Shown in pieces: positions 1 through 9,147 of a DNA stretch of 64,000 nt. The stretch lies in NCBI GenBank assembly GCA_028289375.1, contig JANQQK010000007.1, forward strand, positions 62,001-126,000. Direction: 5' to 3'. Within the stretch, counting starts at the first letter, position 1, and each line of letters starts with the position of its first letter. The DNA comes from Phycisphaerae bacterium (GTDB lineage: Bacteria > Planctomycetota > Phycisphaerae > UBA1845). The notes under the pieces were generated by a model. It made no database searches. It was not told where the DNA came from and saw nothing but the letters and a program-made list of their open reading frames with translations. The translations under genes were made by a program, and so were the position numbers.

Positions 1-2
1 CC

Positions 3-1550
3 AACGCGGTCAAGGTGACGTTGGGTCCTGTGGGGCAGAATGTGCTGCTCCAGAAGTCGTTCGGCGCTCCGCGCGTGACGAAGGACGGTGTGACGGTGTC
101 CAAGGACATCGAACTGCCCGATCCCTTCGAGAACATGGGCGCCAAGATGATCAACGAAGTTGCCAACAAGACCAGCGATCAGGTCGGCGACGGCACCACC
201 ACCGCCACGGTTCTCGCGGAGGCGATCTACCGCGAAGGCTTGAAGCTGGTGACCGCCGGCGTGAACCCGATGGCGCTCAAGCGCGGCATCGACAAAGCCG
301 TCGAAGCCGCCGTCAAGTCGATCGCCAATCAGTCGGTCAAGGTCAAGTCGACCTCCGATCTCGAGAAGGTCGCCACGATCAGTGCGAACGGTGATCAGAC
401 CGTTGGCAAGCTGCTGAGCAAGGCGATGGAAGACGTCGGCGAGGAAGGCGTCGTTGAGATCGAAGAAGGCAAGGGAACGGACACGGAGAAGGAAGTCGTC
501 GACGGCATGCAGTTCGACAAGGGCTACATCTCCCCATACTTCATGAACAACCCGTCCGATCTGACCTGCGTCCTCGAGAACCCGCAGATCCTGATTCACG
601 AAAAGAAGATCTCGAACCTGCGCGACTTCATCCCGATGCTCGAATCGGTCGCATCGACAGGCAAGCCGTTCCTGATCATCGCCGAAGACGTCGAGGGCGA
701 ATCGTTGGCGGCGTTGGTCGTCAACAAGCTTCGCGGTGTGCTCAACGTCTCAGCCGTCAAGGCGCCCGGTTTCGGCGACCGTCGCAAAGCCATGCTCGGT
801 GACATCGCCACGATCACCGGCGGCAAGCTCATCAGCGAGGATCTCGGCATCAAGCTCGAGAGCGTGACCGCTTCCGACCTCGGGTCGGCCAAGAAGGTCA
901 TCATCTCCAAGGACGCCACGACGATCATCCAGGGCGCCGGCAAGGCGGCTGACGTCAAGGCGCGTTGCGAGCAGATCCGCAAGCAGATCGAAGCCACGAC
1001 CAGCGACTACGATCGCGAGAAGCTCCAGGAACGTTTGGCCAAGCTGACCGGTGGCGTCGCCGTCATCCGCGTCGGTGGTTCCACTGAAATCGACGTCAAG
1101 GAAAAGAAGGACCTCGTCGACGACGCATTCCACGCAACCCGCGCTGCCCGCGAAGAGGGCATCGTTCCCGGTGGTGGCGTGGCATTGCTGCGTTCGATCG
1201 CCTCGGTCGAGAAGGCACGTACCAACGTCACCGGTGACGAAAAGCTCGGCTGCGACATCGTCGCCAAGGTGCTCCGTGCACCGGCTCGTCAGATTTGCAT
1301 CAACGCCGGCCTGGAAGGCGATGTCATCGTCGAGCAGATCCTCGAGAAGTCGGGATCGCATGGTTTTGATGCACGCAAGGGCGACTTCGTCGACATGGTG
1401 AAGTCGGGCATCGTCGATCCGGCGAAGGTTGTTCGCACGGCGCTTCAGTCGGCCGCCAGTGTTGCAGGCTTGATGCTGACGACGCAGGTGCTGATGACCG
1501 ACATCAAGGACAATGACAAGGACCACCCGATCGCCCACGCGATCCGCTAG
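3..1550 (+). CDS. groEL: Chaperonin GroEL (60 kDa), 5' end outside window
   Basis: ATP-driven cytosolic folding chamber subunit. The reading frame is already open at the first base (NAVKVTLGP), so roughly the first 25-30 residues lie upstream of the window. Visible family motifs are the ATP-binding [10 protein letters not shown] (about nt 190-215), the apical domain, and [20 protein letters not shown] (nt 1117-1176), which carries the catalytic Asp of the equatorial domain. The protein ends in [17 protein letters not shown] and has no Gly-Gly-Met tail. Bacteria with several groEL copies often have such tail-less paralogues, so this may be a non-principal copy; whether groES lies upstream cannot be seen. 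It is followed by dnaJ and grpE, which fits a heat-shock cluster. No CIRCE-type repeat is visible within the window. Confidence 0.97.
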   Translation, partial: NAVKVTLGPVGQNVLLQKSFGAPRVTKDGVTVSKDIELPDPFENMGAKMINEVANKTSDQVGDGTTTATVLAEAIYREGLKLVTAGVNPMALKRGIDKAVEAAVKSIANQSVKVKSTSDLEKVATISANGDQTVGKLLSKAMEDVGEEGVVEIEEGKGTDTEKEVVDGMQFDKGYISPYFMNNPSDLTCVLENPQILIHEKKISNLRDFIPMLESVASTGKPFLIIAEDVEGESLAALVVNKLRGVLNVSAVKAPGFGDRRKAMLGDIATITGGKLISEDLGIKLESVTASDLGSAKKVIISKDATTIIQGAGKAADVKARCEQIRKQIEATTSDYDREKLQERLAKLTGGVAVIRVGGSTEIDVKEKKDLVDDAFHATRAAREEGIVPGGGVALLRSIASVEKARTNVTGDEKLGCDIVAKVLRAPARQICINAGLEGDVIVEQILEKSGSHGFDARKGDFVDMVKSGIVDPAKVVRTALQSAASVAGLMLTTQVLMTDIKDNDKDHPIAHAIR

Positions 1551-1568
1551 GTCCGGTAGAGGATGTTC

Positions 1569-1609
1569 AGCGTGCAAGGGTGGATCGATCTGATCCGCCC
1601 TTGTGCGCT
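1569..1609 (+). terminator. Strong intergenic hairpin between groEL and dnaJ
   Basis: An almost perfect inverted repeat: arms 1569-1586 and 1592-1609, 18 base pairs counting G-U pairs, with a 5-nt loop. It starts 19 nt after the groEL stop. No run of T follows (ttgaattggg), so it is a poor intrinsic terminator by itself. It may be an attenuator, an RNA-processing site that sets groEL against dnaJ levels, or a Rho-assisted end. Its position inside the upstream in-frame extension of dnaJ supports the downstream dnaJ start. Confidence 0.7.
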
Positions 1610-1658
1610 TGAATTGGGATTGACCCGTGCGTCCTGGTCGAAGGTGATCGGGGAGATG

Positions 1659-2789
1659 ATGTCGACAAAGCGCGATTACTACGAAGTGCTCGGGGTCGAG
1701 CGCGGTGCAGGCCCCGACGAGATCAAGCGCTCCTATCGCAAGTTGGCGATGAAGTATCATCCCGACCGCAACAAGGACAACCCCGACGCCGAGGTCAAAT
1801 TCAAGGAAGCAGCCGAAGCGTACGAAGTCCTTTCCGACGCCAACAAACGCCAACGCTACGACCAGTTCGGACACGCCGGTGTTTCCGGAGCAGGGGTGCA
1901 CGACTTCTCGCACATGGGCGTCGAGGACATCTTCTCGATGTTCGGCGACCTGTTCGGTGGTGGACGCGGCGGCGGAAGGGGTTCGAGACGCGGCGCCGAC
2001 CTGCAGACAACCGTCGAAATCACCCTGGACGAAGTCGCCTCCGGCGCAGAGCGGACGCTCACCTTCCAGCGTAACGACACCTGCGACGAGTGTACCGGCA
2101 GCGGTGCAGCTCCGGGCAGCAAAATGCAAAGCTGTTCCACGTGTGGCGGTTACGGTCAGGTCGAGCAAGCCAGCGGTTTCGGTTCGATCTTTGGTCGCGT
2201 GATCACGACTTGCCCATCCTGTCGCGGTCGAGGCCAGATCATCACAACCCCCTGTCGCAGCTGCCGTGGCTCTGGTCGCGCTGTCAAGGAACGCGTCCTC
2301 ACGGTTCAGATTCCCGCAGGGATTCACGATGGCCAAGCCATCCGCGTCCGTGGCGAAGGAGAGTCGGGTTCCGACGGTGCAGCCCGTGGCGACCTGCACT
2401 GTTACGTCTCGGTCCAGGAACACGAATTCTTCGATCGCCAGAACGACGAGCTTGTTTGTCGCGTCCCGATCACGTTTACGCAGGCCGCCCTCGGCGCCAC
2501 GATCGAAGTGCCAACACTCATCGGCAAAGCCGACGTCAAAATACCCAAGGGCACCCAGTCCGGCCAACTGTTCCGCCTGTCCGGCCAAGGGCTGCCGAAT
2601 CTGCGTTCAGGACGAACCGGTGACGAAATTGTCCAGGTCTATGTCGAAATCCCCCGCAAACTGACGAAGAAACAGGAAGAACTGCTCAACGACTACGCCG
2701 AAACCGAAGGCCACGCCGCCGGATCGGAAACCAGGAGCTTCTTCGACAAACTCATTGACTACCTCTCCAGTAAGGATGCCACCAACTAA
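1659..2789 (+). CDS. dnaJ: Chaperone protein DnaJ (type I Hsp40)
   Basis: Co-chaperone that delivers clients to DnaK and stimulates its ATPase. The J domain begins [13 protein letters not shown] and carries HPD near residue 34. It is followed by a Gly-rich stretch ([13 protein letters not shown]), four CxxCxGxG zinc motifs ([32 protein letters not shown], about residues 141-210) and the C-terminal substrate domain. The chosen ATG gives 376 residues, the classic type I length. An adjacent in-frame ATG at 1656 is equally possible. A longer frame from 1563 exists but would translate through the hairpin at 1569-1609 and add residues unlike any DnaJ. grpE follows after 14 nt. Confidence 0.96.
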   Translation: MSTKRDYYEVLGVERGAGPDEIKRSYRKLAMKYHPDRNKDNPDAEVKFKEAAEAYEVLSDANKRQRYDQFGHAGVSGAGVHDFSHMGVEDIFSMFGDLFGGGRGGGRGSRRGADLQTTVEITLDEVASGAERTLTFQRNDTCDECTGSGAAPGSKMQSCSTCGGYGQVEQASGFGSIFGRVITTCPSCRGRGQIITTPCRSCRGSGRAVKERVLTVQIPAGIHDGQAIRVRGEGESGSDGAARGDLHCYVSVQEHEFFDRQNDELVCRVPITFTQAALGATIEVPTLIGKADVKIPKGTQSGQLFRLSGQGLPNLRSGRTGDEIVQVYVEIPRKLTKKQEELLNDYAETEGHAAGSETRSFFDKLIDYLSSKDATN

Positions 2790-2803
2790 CCAAGCGATTC
2801 ACC

Positions 2804-3391
2804 ATGGCCAAGAACGATAAACAGAACATCAATATCGCAACGCCCGACGAAGTCGACGAGTTTGCCCCTTCCGATGAGGCTTCGCAGGAGCAGTCGCAAA
2901 CGGCCACCGACGAACAAGACCCGACCGCCAAGGCGGAAGGCGAAGTGGCCGCCCTGTCGGACAAATTGCTGCGCACCCAAGCCGAGTTGCAGAATGTCAT
3001 GAAGCGCGCCGAGCAGCGCGTATCCGAAGCCGTCCGCTACGCCAATGCCGACCTCATCAAGTCCCTGCTCGACACGATCGACGACTTCGACCGCACCCTC
3101 AGCCACACAGACGCCGCCGACGTCGAGTCGGTGCGCAAGGGCGTGCAACTTGTCTACGACAAGTTCATGAAAGTGCTCACCGACAACCGCGTCGAGTCGA
3201 TCGAACCCGCAGACGAGCCGTTCGACCCGCACTACCACGAAGCGCTCATGCAGCAACCCGCCCCCAACAAACCCACGAACACCGTTCTGCAAGTCGTTCA
3301 GCGCGGTTTCAAACTGCACGATCGTGTGCTGCGACCGGCCAAGGTTATCGTCTCCGCCGGCGGTGAATCGTCAGACGCGTCCGAGGAGTAA
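2804..3391 (+). CDS. grpE: Nucleotide exchange factor GrpE
   Basis: Exchanges ADP for ATP on DnaK. At 195 residues it has the usual layout: an acidic, Gln/Asp-rich disordered N-terminus (about 1-45), a long helix with LLRTQAELQNVMKRAEQRV, the DLIKSLLDTIDDFDRTL segment, and the C-terminal beta domain with FDPHYHEALMQQP and GFKLHDRVLRPAKVIVS. It sits directly downstream of dnaJ and 6 nt before the FmdB-type gene, consistent with one transcript. dnaK itself is not in the window. Confidence 0.96.
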   Translation: MAKNDKQNINIATPDEVDEFAPSDEASQEQSQTATDEQDPTAKAEGEVAALSDKLLRTQAELQNVMKRAEQRVSEAVRYANADLIKSLLDTIDDFDRTLSHTDAADVESVRKGVQLVYDKFMKVLTDNRVESIEPADEPFDPHYHEALMQQPAPNKPTNTVLQVVQRGFKLHDRVLRPAKVIVSAGGESSDASEE

Positions 3392-3397
3392 CGAGCG

Positions 3398-3745
3398 ATG
3401 CCGACATACGAATACCAATGCACCGAGTGCGAGAAGGTCTTCGAGGAATTTCAGTCCATTACAGCCAAGCCGATGAAGAAACTCAAGGTCGGCTGCGATC
3501 AATGCGATCACAAAGCCCCGGTCAAGCGACTGATCGGCACGGGTGCGGCGCTGTTGTTCAAGGGTGACGGTTTCTATGAAACCGATTACCGCAGCGAAAG
3601 CTACAAAAAGGCCGCCAAAGCAGAATCCGAGTCAAGCAGCAAGTCGTCGACCGATGCCAAGTCAGACAAGAAATCCGATACCAAGTCGGACACATCGAAA
3701 AAGACAGATGCGAAATCCAGCAAGAAAAAGAGCTCGTCGGACTGA
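3398..3745 (+). CDS. FmdB-type zinc ribbon protein with Ser/Lys-rich tail
   Basis: The N-terminal 60 residues match the small CxxC...CxxC regulatory zinc ribbon family (MPTYEYQCTECEKVFEEFQS, then GCDQCDH, about residues 8-36). Members are common next to chaperone genes, but their biochemical role is not settled. From about residue 70 the protein becomes a low-complexity tail of Ser, Lys, Asp and Thr, probably disordered and highly charged, which may bind nucleic acid or be a solubility tail. It lies 6 nt after grpE and 3 nt before yacG, so it belongs to the same operon. Confidence 0.85.
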   Translation: MPTYEYQCTECEKVFEEFQSITAKPMKKLKVGCDQCDHKAPVKRLIGTGAALLFKGDGFYETDYRSESYKKAAKAESESSSKSSTDAKSDKKSDTKSDTSKKTDAKSSKKKSSSD

Positions 3746-3748
3746 CGG

Positions 3749-3979
3749 ATGATCCGACGCCACGTCACCATGCACACAGGCGAATGCCCCACCTGCGGCG
3801 AGAGCTTCTCCTACCGCGATCGCGAAGAGGCCCCCAACCGCCCCTTCTGCAGCCGTCGCTGCCGTGAAATCGATCTGGGAAAATGGCTCAACGAGGAATA
3901 CCGCGTCTGCGATCCGGTCCGACCGAACGACGACCATCTCGTACCGCCCGAAACGGACGACGCGGAACCGGTCGAATGA
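3749..3979 (+). CDS. yacG: YacG-like zinc-binding protein, DNA gyrase inhibitor family
   Basis: A 76-residue protein with the YacG arrangement: CPTCG (about residues 13-17), RPFCSRRCREIDLGKWLNEE, then an acidic, Pro-rich tail. The four cysteines bind zinc; E. coli YacG binds GyrB and blocks DNA binding by gyrase. The start at 3749 lies 3 nt after the previous stop; an internal ATG at 3770 (MHTGECPTCG) would give a length closer to the family average. It is the last gene of the chaperone cluster before a new promoter at about 4018-4045. Confidence 0.88.
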   Translation: MIRRHVTMHTGECPTCGESFSYRDREEAPNRPFCSRRCREIDLGKWLNEEYRVCDPVRPNDDHLVPPETDDAEPVE

Positions 3980-4017
3980 CACGAATTCCAACGCCCGATT
4001 GATCCGGCGCACCCGCG

Positions 4018-4045
4018 TTGTCCTGCCCGCATCGCCGACTATAAT
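4018..4045 (+). promoter_or_regulatory. Predicted sigma70-type promoter
   Basis: TTGTCC at 4018-4023, a 16-bp spacer and a perfect TATAAT at 4040-4045. Transcription would start near 4052, giving a leader of about 74 nt before the ATG at 4126. It separates the chaperone cluster from the envelope genes. Confidence 0.6.
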
Positions 4046-4125
4046 GCGTGGCCGGGGCGGTCGAGGCGCTGACCTGCCCCGCGTCAGTAGGCAACGCACA
4101 ACACCCCGACCATCAGGAGACATGG

Positions 4126-5469
4126 ATGGCAACGAAACCGGCTGCCCAGCGCACCGACTGGATGGACGCGTCGGGGCTGGTCTACATCCTCAAGCTGTTC
4201 CGCATGGCCATCGACCCGAGCAAACTCCTGCTCGCCCTGTTTGGCCTCTTCGCGACCATCATTGTCGGCTCGACGATGGACCGATTGTGGCTCGCCGCCG
4301 ATTGGGGCATCGCCCCCGAAGCACTGGCATCTCACGTCGGACTGTCCGCACCGCCGACCGCCGACGTGAAGTGCTCCGCCGGCGTGTTCGAGGTCTTCCG
4401 TCATCATCAGGTCGACTGCATCCGCGACGCCATCGAATCCGTCCGTCATGGCCGCTTCATCGGCGATGTCTACGCTGGGCGTCCCCTGGCCGGTCTGCAA
4501 TCCCACGGCGATCATGCCGTCCGCGGCATCTTCACCAACATTGTCCTCATGGTGCGTGGCGTTGTCTGGATGTTCACCGCGCACTGGTTCTACGCGATTC
4601 TCTTCTTCCTGCTGTTCGTCATGATCTGGGCGTACGCAGGCGGATCGATCTGCCGCAATGCCGGTTTGCAGTTCGCCCGCGACCGCAACACCTCCGCCCT
4701 CGAATCGCTCCGCTTCGTCCAGCGCAAAGCGGTCGGCGGCTACTTCACCGCACCGATCATTCCAACCGCCATGATCGTCGGCGTCGCCATACTGCTCATG
4801 CTTGGCGGCGTCATCCTCGCGATTCCCTGGCTCGGTGACATCATCGGATCGCTGTTCTTCATCTTCGCGCTGCTCGGCGGTCTGCTCATCGCTGTACTAT
4901 CCGTCGGATTCATCGGCGCTGGTCCCATGTTCTGGCCAACGCTCGCCGTCGAGGATTCCGATCCATTCGACGCCGTCGCCCGCAGCTACAGCTACCTCTT
5001 CGCACGACCCCTGCGACTTCTCTGGTACACATTCCTGACGATTGTCTTCGGTAGTTTCTGCTGGCTGACCGTCGCGTTCATCGCATGGGTGACCGCTGCT
5101 GCAACGCATCTGTTCGTCGGGATTGGCAGCGGCATCTTCGGCGGGGTCAACGAAGCGCCCAACAAGCTCACGGCCCTCTGGTCGCCGCCCACGTTCGAAT
5201 CGCTCGTGGCCATTCCGTCCGACGTCAGCGGCATCAACACCGTCGGTGCCTACATCATCGGGTTCTGGTCCATTCTGTTGCTCGGTGTGGTCTGGTCGTT
5301 CCTTGTGTCGTTCTACTTCAGCGGTTCAACCGTCATCTACTTCCTGATGCGCCGCGATGTTGACTACGTCGACATTGCCGAAATCTACACCGATCCCGAC
5401 GACGATGAAGCCATGAATCCCCCCGCAGAATCGTCGGACTCCAGCGACTCCGAGTCTTCCGGGGACTGA
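4126..5469 (+). CDS. Polytopic membrane protein of unknown function
   Basis: A 447-residue inner-membrane protein with about six hydrophobic segments, among them one near residues 150-175 (WFYAILFFLLFVMIW), one near 205-235 (AMIVGVAILLMLGGVILAIP) and one near 405-425. A soluble stretch at about 55-145 includes two cysteines. The C-terminus is a Ser/Asp/Glu-rich tail. I do not recognise a named family. The start is the ATG at 4126 because AGGAGA ends 5 nt upstream; the open frame extends further 5' without a ribosome site. The next gene, a glycosyltransferase, starts 6 nt after the stop, so the two are probably co-transcribed and this protein may act in envelope assembly. Confidence 0.8.
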   Translation: MATKPAAQRTDWMDASGLVYILKLFRMAIDPSKLLLALFGLFATIIVGSTMDRLWLAADWGIAPEALASHVGLSAPPTADVKCSAGVFEVFRHHQVDCIRDAIESVRHGRFIGDVYAGRPLAGLQSHGDHAVRGIFTNIVLMVRGVVWMFTAHWFYAILFFLLFVMIWAYAGGSICRNAGLQFARDRNTSALESLRFVQRKAVGGYFTAPIIPTAMIVGVAILLMLGGVILAIPWLGDIIGSLFFIFALLGGLLIAVLSVGFIGAGPMFWPTLAVEDSDPFDAVARSYSYLFARPLRLLWYTFLTIVFGSFCWLTVAFIAWVTAAATHLFVGIGSGIFGGVNEAPNKLTALWSPPTFESLVAIPSDVSGINTVGAYIIGFWSILLLGVVWSFLVSFYFSGSTVIYFLMRRDVDYVDIAEIYTDPDDDEAMNPPAESSDSSDSESSGD

Positions 5470-5474
5470 CGGAC

Positions 5475-6704
5475 ATGACGGCGGCGATGAACATCTGGTG
5501 GAGCGTCGGCATCTTCGTCGCCGCGACGTGGCTCATCCGCCACTTCATCCTCAGCCTTGTTCTCCGCGACCATGAAACGCTTTCGACGCGCACCTACGAT
5601 CAGCCTCTCCCCCATGACACGCCGCACATCACGGTCGTCATCGCCGGAAAGAACGAAGAATTCCACATCGAAGCCTGCGTCCGCACCCTGCTCGCCCAGG
5701 ACCATCCCAACTTTGACATCGTCATGGTCAACGACCGCAGTTCCGACCGCACCGGTGACATTCTCAGTCGCCTGAAGGAAGAACACCCGGACAAGATCAC
5801 CGTCGAAACCATCGAATATCTGCCCGAAGACTGGTACGGCAAGACCCACGCCCTTGTGCACGGCGTCAGGAAAGCCAAGGGCGACTATCTCCTCTTCTCC
5901 GACGCCGACTGCGACTTCGCCCCCAACGCCCTCTCCACCGCCGTCCGGCACGCCATCGAAAATGACGTCGAGTGCCTCACCCTGACACCCGTGATTCGAA
6001 CCGTCTGCACCGCCGAAGGCATCATCCAACCCGTCTGCACCGCCGTCCTGTTCCTCTGGCACCCTCCGCTCCGCGTCAATGACCCCAAATCCAAAGCCAC
6101 CTACGCCAACGGCGCCTTCATCCTGTTCGAGCGACACGCCTACGAGCGCATCGGCGGGCACGAATCGGTCCGCTACGTCATGCTCGAGGACATCGCCATC
6201 GCACGCGTGGCCAAGTCAGCCGGCGTCAGGCTGAAGGTCGTCCAGAACGAAGACCTCTATGTCACCGAGATGTACGAGAATTACGGCGCCGTCCATCGTG
6301 GCTGGAGTCGCATCTTTCAAGGCTCCTTCCTCACCGCCGGCAAGACGGCCCTCGGACTGATCGTCCTGTTCCTGTTCAGCCTGCTCCCGTGGCTTTCCGC
6401 CATCGCGTCGACCGTCGGCTGGCTGCTGGCCGACGCTGAGACAGCCCCAATGTGGCAGAAGCTCGCCCTGATGTGGTGGATCGCAGTTCTGCTTGCCCAA
6501 TCGGTCGTCTGGCGCTTTTATCCCCTGATGCACGCACCAGCCATCCGATCGCTGACCTATCCCATCGGCGTCCTTGCCACCGCGCTCATCCTCTGCGACA
6601 CCTTCTTCAAGACGCTCGGCATCAACAAGACAAAGTGGGGTGACCACCGCCCCACCACCAGTTCAACACCTCCCACATCCGAACCAATCGCAAATGTCGA
6701 CTGA
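5475..6704 (+). CDS. Membrane-bound family 2 glycosyltransferase
   Basis: A processive or lipid-linked sugar transferase by family. After one N-terminal TM helix the GT-A domain begins ITVVIAGKNEE (about residues 52-62). It shows VNDRSSD, the metal-binding FSDADCDF near residue 141, ANGAFILF, the acid/base-like LEDIAIARVAKSAG and RGWSRIFQG, followed by three C-terminal TM helices. The layout resembles the HpnB/CrtQ-like enzymes that modify hopanoids, carotenoids or related lipids; the acceptor cannot be deduced. At 409 residues it is of normal length. Its 3' end overlaps the next gene by 11 nt, indicating coupled translation. Confidence 0.85.
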   Translation: MTAAMNIWWSVGIFVAATWLIRHFILSLVLRDHETLSTRTYDQPLPHDTPHITVVIAGKNEEFHIEACVRTLLAQDHPNFDIVMVNDRSSDRTGDILSRLKEEHPDKITVETIEYLPEDWYGKTHALVHGVRKAKGDYLLFSDADCDFAPNALSTAVRHAIENDVECLTLTPVIRTVCTAEGIIQPVCTAVLFLWHPPLRVNDPKSKATYANGAFILFERHAYERIGGHESVRYVMLEDIAIARVAKSAGVRLKVVQNEDLYVTEMYENYGAVHRGWSRIFQGSFLTAGKTALGLIVLFLFSLLPWLSAIASTVGWLLADAETAPMWQKLALMWWIAVLLAQSVVWRFYPLMHAPAIRSLTYPIGVLATALILCDTFFKTLGINKTKWGDHRPTTSSTPPTSEPIANVD

Positions 6705-7287
6705 TCCAGCAAACCAGAATCAACCGGAATCGGCGCAGGATTCCATCGAAACCGACGCTCCCCAATCCCCCCGCGCCTTCTCATCCGGCACTGGGGCTGT
6801 CTGCCAGTTCACCGGCATCATCTACATGGCCCTCGCCGCCATCTACTGGTTCGCCAGCGGCCGTCTCCACCTGCCCGTCAAGGACCGCATCGACGTCATC
6901 ACCGAGTACCTCAAACCCGAGAACATCGTCTTCACCATGGCCACGCTCAACGTCCTCGCCGGGTTCGCCGGGGGATTCGCATTGGCCGCCTTCGGCGTCG
7001 GCTTGCAGGGCGAACAGCGATCCAGCGGCGTGGGAGCGATGGTCACCGCCATTCTGCTGGTCATCGCCAACATCATCGGCGCCGTCGGCTGTGTCGCATT
7101 CGGACCCGCGTGGTTCGCCGCGTTCGTCTTCACCGTCGCCGCCGCAGCCAACACCATCCTCTTCCTGCTCGCCGGTTACAGCTCCGCAATACTCAAGCAA
7201 CACCCACCGCCACCCGACCAGAGCATCGTCGACGACGCGTGGATCGAGGAATACCACCGCAAGCGTCGCGAACGGCGCGGCTTCTGA
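6694..7287 (+). CDS. Four-helix membrane protein coupled to the glycosyltransferase
   Basis: A 197-residue protein with a polar, Gln/Pro-rich N-terminus of about 35 residues, then four TM helices (starting GAVCQFTGIIYMALAAIYWF) and a basic cytoplasmic tail rich in Arg (HRKRRERRGF). The ATG at 6694 overlaps the last 11 nt of the glycosyltransferase gene; an upstream in-frame extension would run inside that gene and is not credible. No family recognised. The overlap suggests a fixed stoichiometry with the transferase, perhaps as partner subunit or lipid flippase-like helper, which is inference only. Confidence 0.75.
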   Translation: MSTDPANQNQPESAQDSIETDAPQSPRAFSSGTGAVCQFTGIIYMALAAIYWFASGRLHLPVKDRIDVITEYLKPENIVFTMATLNVLAGFAGGFALAAFGVGLQGEQRSSGVGAMVTAILLVIANIIGAVGCVAFGPAWFAAFVFTVAAAANTILFLLAGYSSAILKQHPPPPDQSIVDDAWIEEYHRKRRERRGF

Positions 7288-7377
7288 CCACCACGCGCAT
7301 TTTCTTGTCGCGTGTACCCCCAATCGCCCGAACCGACCCTTAGAATGTCGCGACATCAGACACGAGGACACAAATTC

Positions 7378-8526
7378 ATGAGCCGCACGATAATCTGCAT
7401 CATCGCGACCGCCGCAGTCTCCGTGGCAGCAACCTCACCACTTCTCGCCCAAGGTCGCGACGCGGACGCCAATCTCGAAGCGTGGCAGAAACGCGCCCTC
7501 ACCTCTGTCCGCAGCGGACTCAAATTCCTCGCCGCCACACAACGCCCTGACGGCGGCTGGCCACTCCGCGACACCTCCGACCCTGCCCTCACCGCGCTGG
7601 TCGCCAAGTGCTTCATCCAGTTCCCCGACTATGGCCCCGACCACCCCGTCAGCCGCCGCGCCATCGACTACGTCATCAAGTCCGTCAAACCCGACGGCGG
7701 CATCTACGTCGAAGGCACAGGCCACGCCAACTACCAGACCAGCGTCTGCCTGTCCGCCCTTTCCGCCAGCCGCGATCCCCGACATACCGAGACCATCGCC
7801 CGCGCTCAGAAATTCCTGATCAAAGGCCAATGGGACGACGACGACGAACACGACCGCGAAAGCGACTGGTACGGCGGCGCTGGTTATGGCCGACACAAAC
7901 GCCCCGACCTGTCCAACACACAGATGATGCTTGAAGCCCTGCACGACTCCGGCCTGTCGAAAGATCACACCGTCTACAAGAAAGCCCTCGTCTTCATCTC
8001 CCGATCGCAGATGCGCGCAGAATCCAACGACCAGGCCTTCGCTCGCGGCGGCGGTGATGGTGGGTTCATTTACACCCCCGTCGGCGACGGCGAATCCAAA
8101 GCCGGTACCACCGACGTCAACGGCTCACCCCGCCTTCGCTCCTACGGCTCCATGACCTACGCCGGCTTCAAAAGCCTCCTCTATTGCGGCCTCTCACGAG
8201 ATGATGTCCGCGTCAAAGCGGCCCTGAACTGGATACGGCGTCACTACACCCTCGACGAAAACCCCAACATGCCCGGCTCCCAGAACAAGCAAGGGCTGTT
8301 CTACTATTACCACGTCTTCGCCCGCGCCCTCGATGCCTGGGGCGACGATTTCCTCGTCGACGACAACGACGTCAAACACCCATGGCGACTCGAACTCTGC
8401 AACCGCCTCGCCGACATCCAACGACCAGACGGAAGCTGGATCAACGACGCCAGCCGCTGGTACGAGAGCAACCCCAACCTCGTGACGTCCTACGCCATTC
8501 TCGCCATTCAGGCCGCCGTCCGATAA
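7378..8526 (+). CDS. Secreted prenyltransferase/squalene-oxidase-repeat (alpha/alpha-barrel) protein
   Basis: A 382-residue exported protein. A signal peptide (MSRTIICIIATAAVSVAA, cut near SPLLAQG) precedes several helical repeats of the terpene-cyclase/prenyltransferase type: QRPDGGWP (about 65-72), KPDGGIYVE, GGDGGFIYTP and QRPDGSWIND near the end. The fold is that of squalene-hopene cyclase, but the DXDD protonation motif is not visible, so it may bind or process something other than a terpene. Similar exported repeat proteins are frequent in planctomycetes. Start chosen from GAGGA 9 nt upstream and the signal peptide. It follows the glycosyltransferase pair and may share their transcript. 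Confidence 0.8.
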   Translation: MSRTIICIIATAAVSVAATSPLLAQGRDADANLEAWQKRALTSVRSGLKFLAATQRPDGGWPLRDTSDPALTALVAKCFIQFPDYGPDHPVSRRAIDYVIKSVKPDGGIYVEGTGHANYQTSVCLSALSASRDPRHTETIARAQKFLIKGQWDDDDEHDRESDWYGGAGYGRHKRPDLSNTQMMLEALHDSGLSKDHTVYKKALVFISRSQMRAESNDQAFARGGGDGGFIYTPVGDGESKAGTTDVNGSPRLRSYGSMTYAGFKSLLYCGLSRDDVRVKAALNWIRRHYTLDENPNMPGSQNKQGLFYYYHVFARALDAWGDDFLVDDNDVKHPWRLELCNRLADIQRPDGSWINDASRWYESNPNLVTSYAILAIQAAVR

Positions 8527-8660
8527 ATTCGCGACCGCACAGTATCCAACAAAGTCCGCAGTCATGACCGCCACTGGACCCTGCCGATAGGCATATCTAG
8601 AATGGTGCACGAATACGGTGCAGCCGCCCGCCAAGGGGCACGAGGAAAGGGAATCTGACC

Positions 8661-9020
8661 ATGGCAAGTCTCAGGCGATACGACGTACAAGCCAAGTACT
8701 CTGTGATCCTCAGCGTGCTGGCCATTCTGCCACTGCTTGCGGCTGTCGCTGCGTGCTTCCGCAACTACGTCTCCGAGATCGGGGCGATCCAATACGGCAA
8801 GGGCTCGCCGTTCATGCTCATCGTTCTCGCCTGCATCGGGTTGGCGGGGCTGCTGTCCGGACTCGGGTTGCTGCTTGGCTTCAACAGCGCCGAACAGCGT
8901 CGCAACGACGCCAACGCCAAGTCGTGGCTTGGCTTCTTCATTGGCACGCTGGGCGTCTGCCTGACGATCATCGTGTTCGCCGGTTTCTACTTCCTGCGAC
9001 TCCAGATCAACACCGGCTAA
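8661..9020 (+). CDS. Small three-helix membrane protein
   Basis: A 119-residue protein with TM helices at about 13-33, 51-73 and 89-111, and short basic loops (SAEQRRNDANAK between helices 2 and 3). AGGAAAGGG lies about 10 nt upstream of the ATG. A TAGAAT sequence at 8598-8603 could be the -10 element of its own promoter. No family recognised; nothing in the neighbours fixes a role. Confidence 0.7.
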   Translation: MASLRRYDVQAKYSVILSVLAILPLLAAVAACFRNYVSEIGAIQYGKGSPFMLIVLACIGLAGLLSGLGLLLGFNSAEQRRNDANAKSWLGFFIGTLGVCLTIIVFAGFYFLRLQINTG

Positions 9021-9147
9021 CACCCGTATTCACAACTGAGGCGATCCGTTCTATCATCCCGCGTGCGGTCGCCGGGCGTGGTGGCGGACCGCGCCGGATT
9101 GCGGCGGCCGGGCCGCTGAAGACACCAACCCAACATCGAGCACGAAC

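Noticed and set aside
750..2588. 612-codon open frame on the minus strand across groEL and dnaJ
   Set aside because: Lies wholly antisense to two well supported chaperone genes; the long open frame is a by-product of GC-rich codon use.
7341..7346. TAGAAT upstream of the secreted repeat protein (7378)
   Set aside because: No -35 at a usable distance; the gene may simply be read through from the upstream operon.
9060..9120. GC-rich inverted sequences before the M42 peptidase gene
   Set aside because: Short imperfect pairings expected by chance in such GC-rich sequence.
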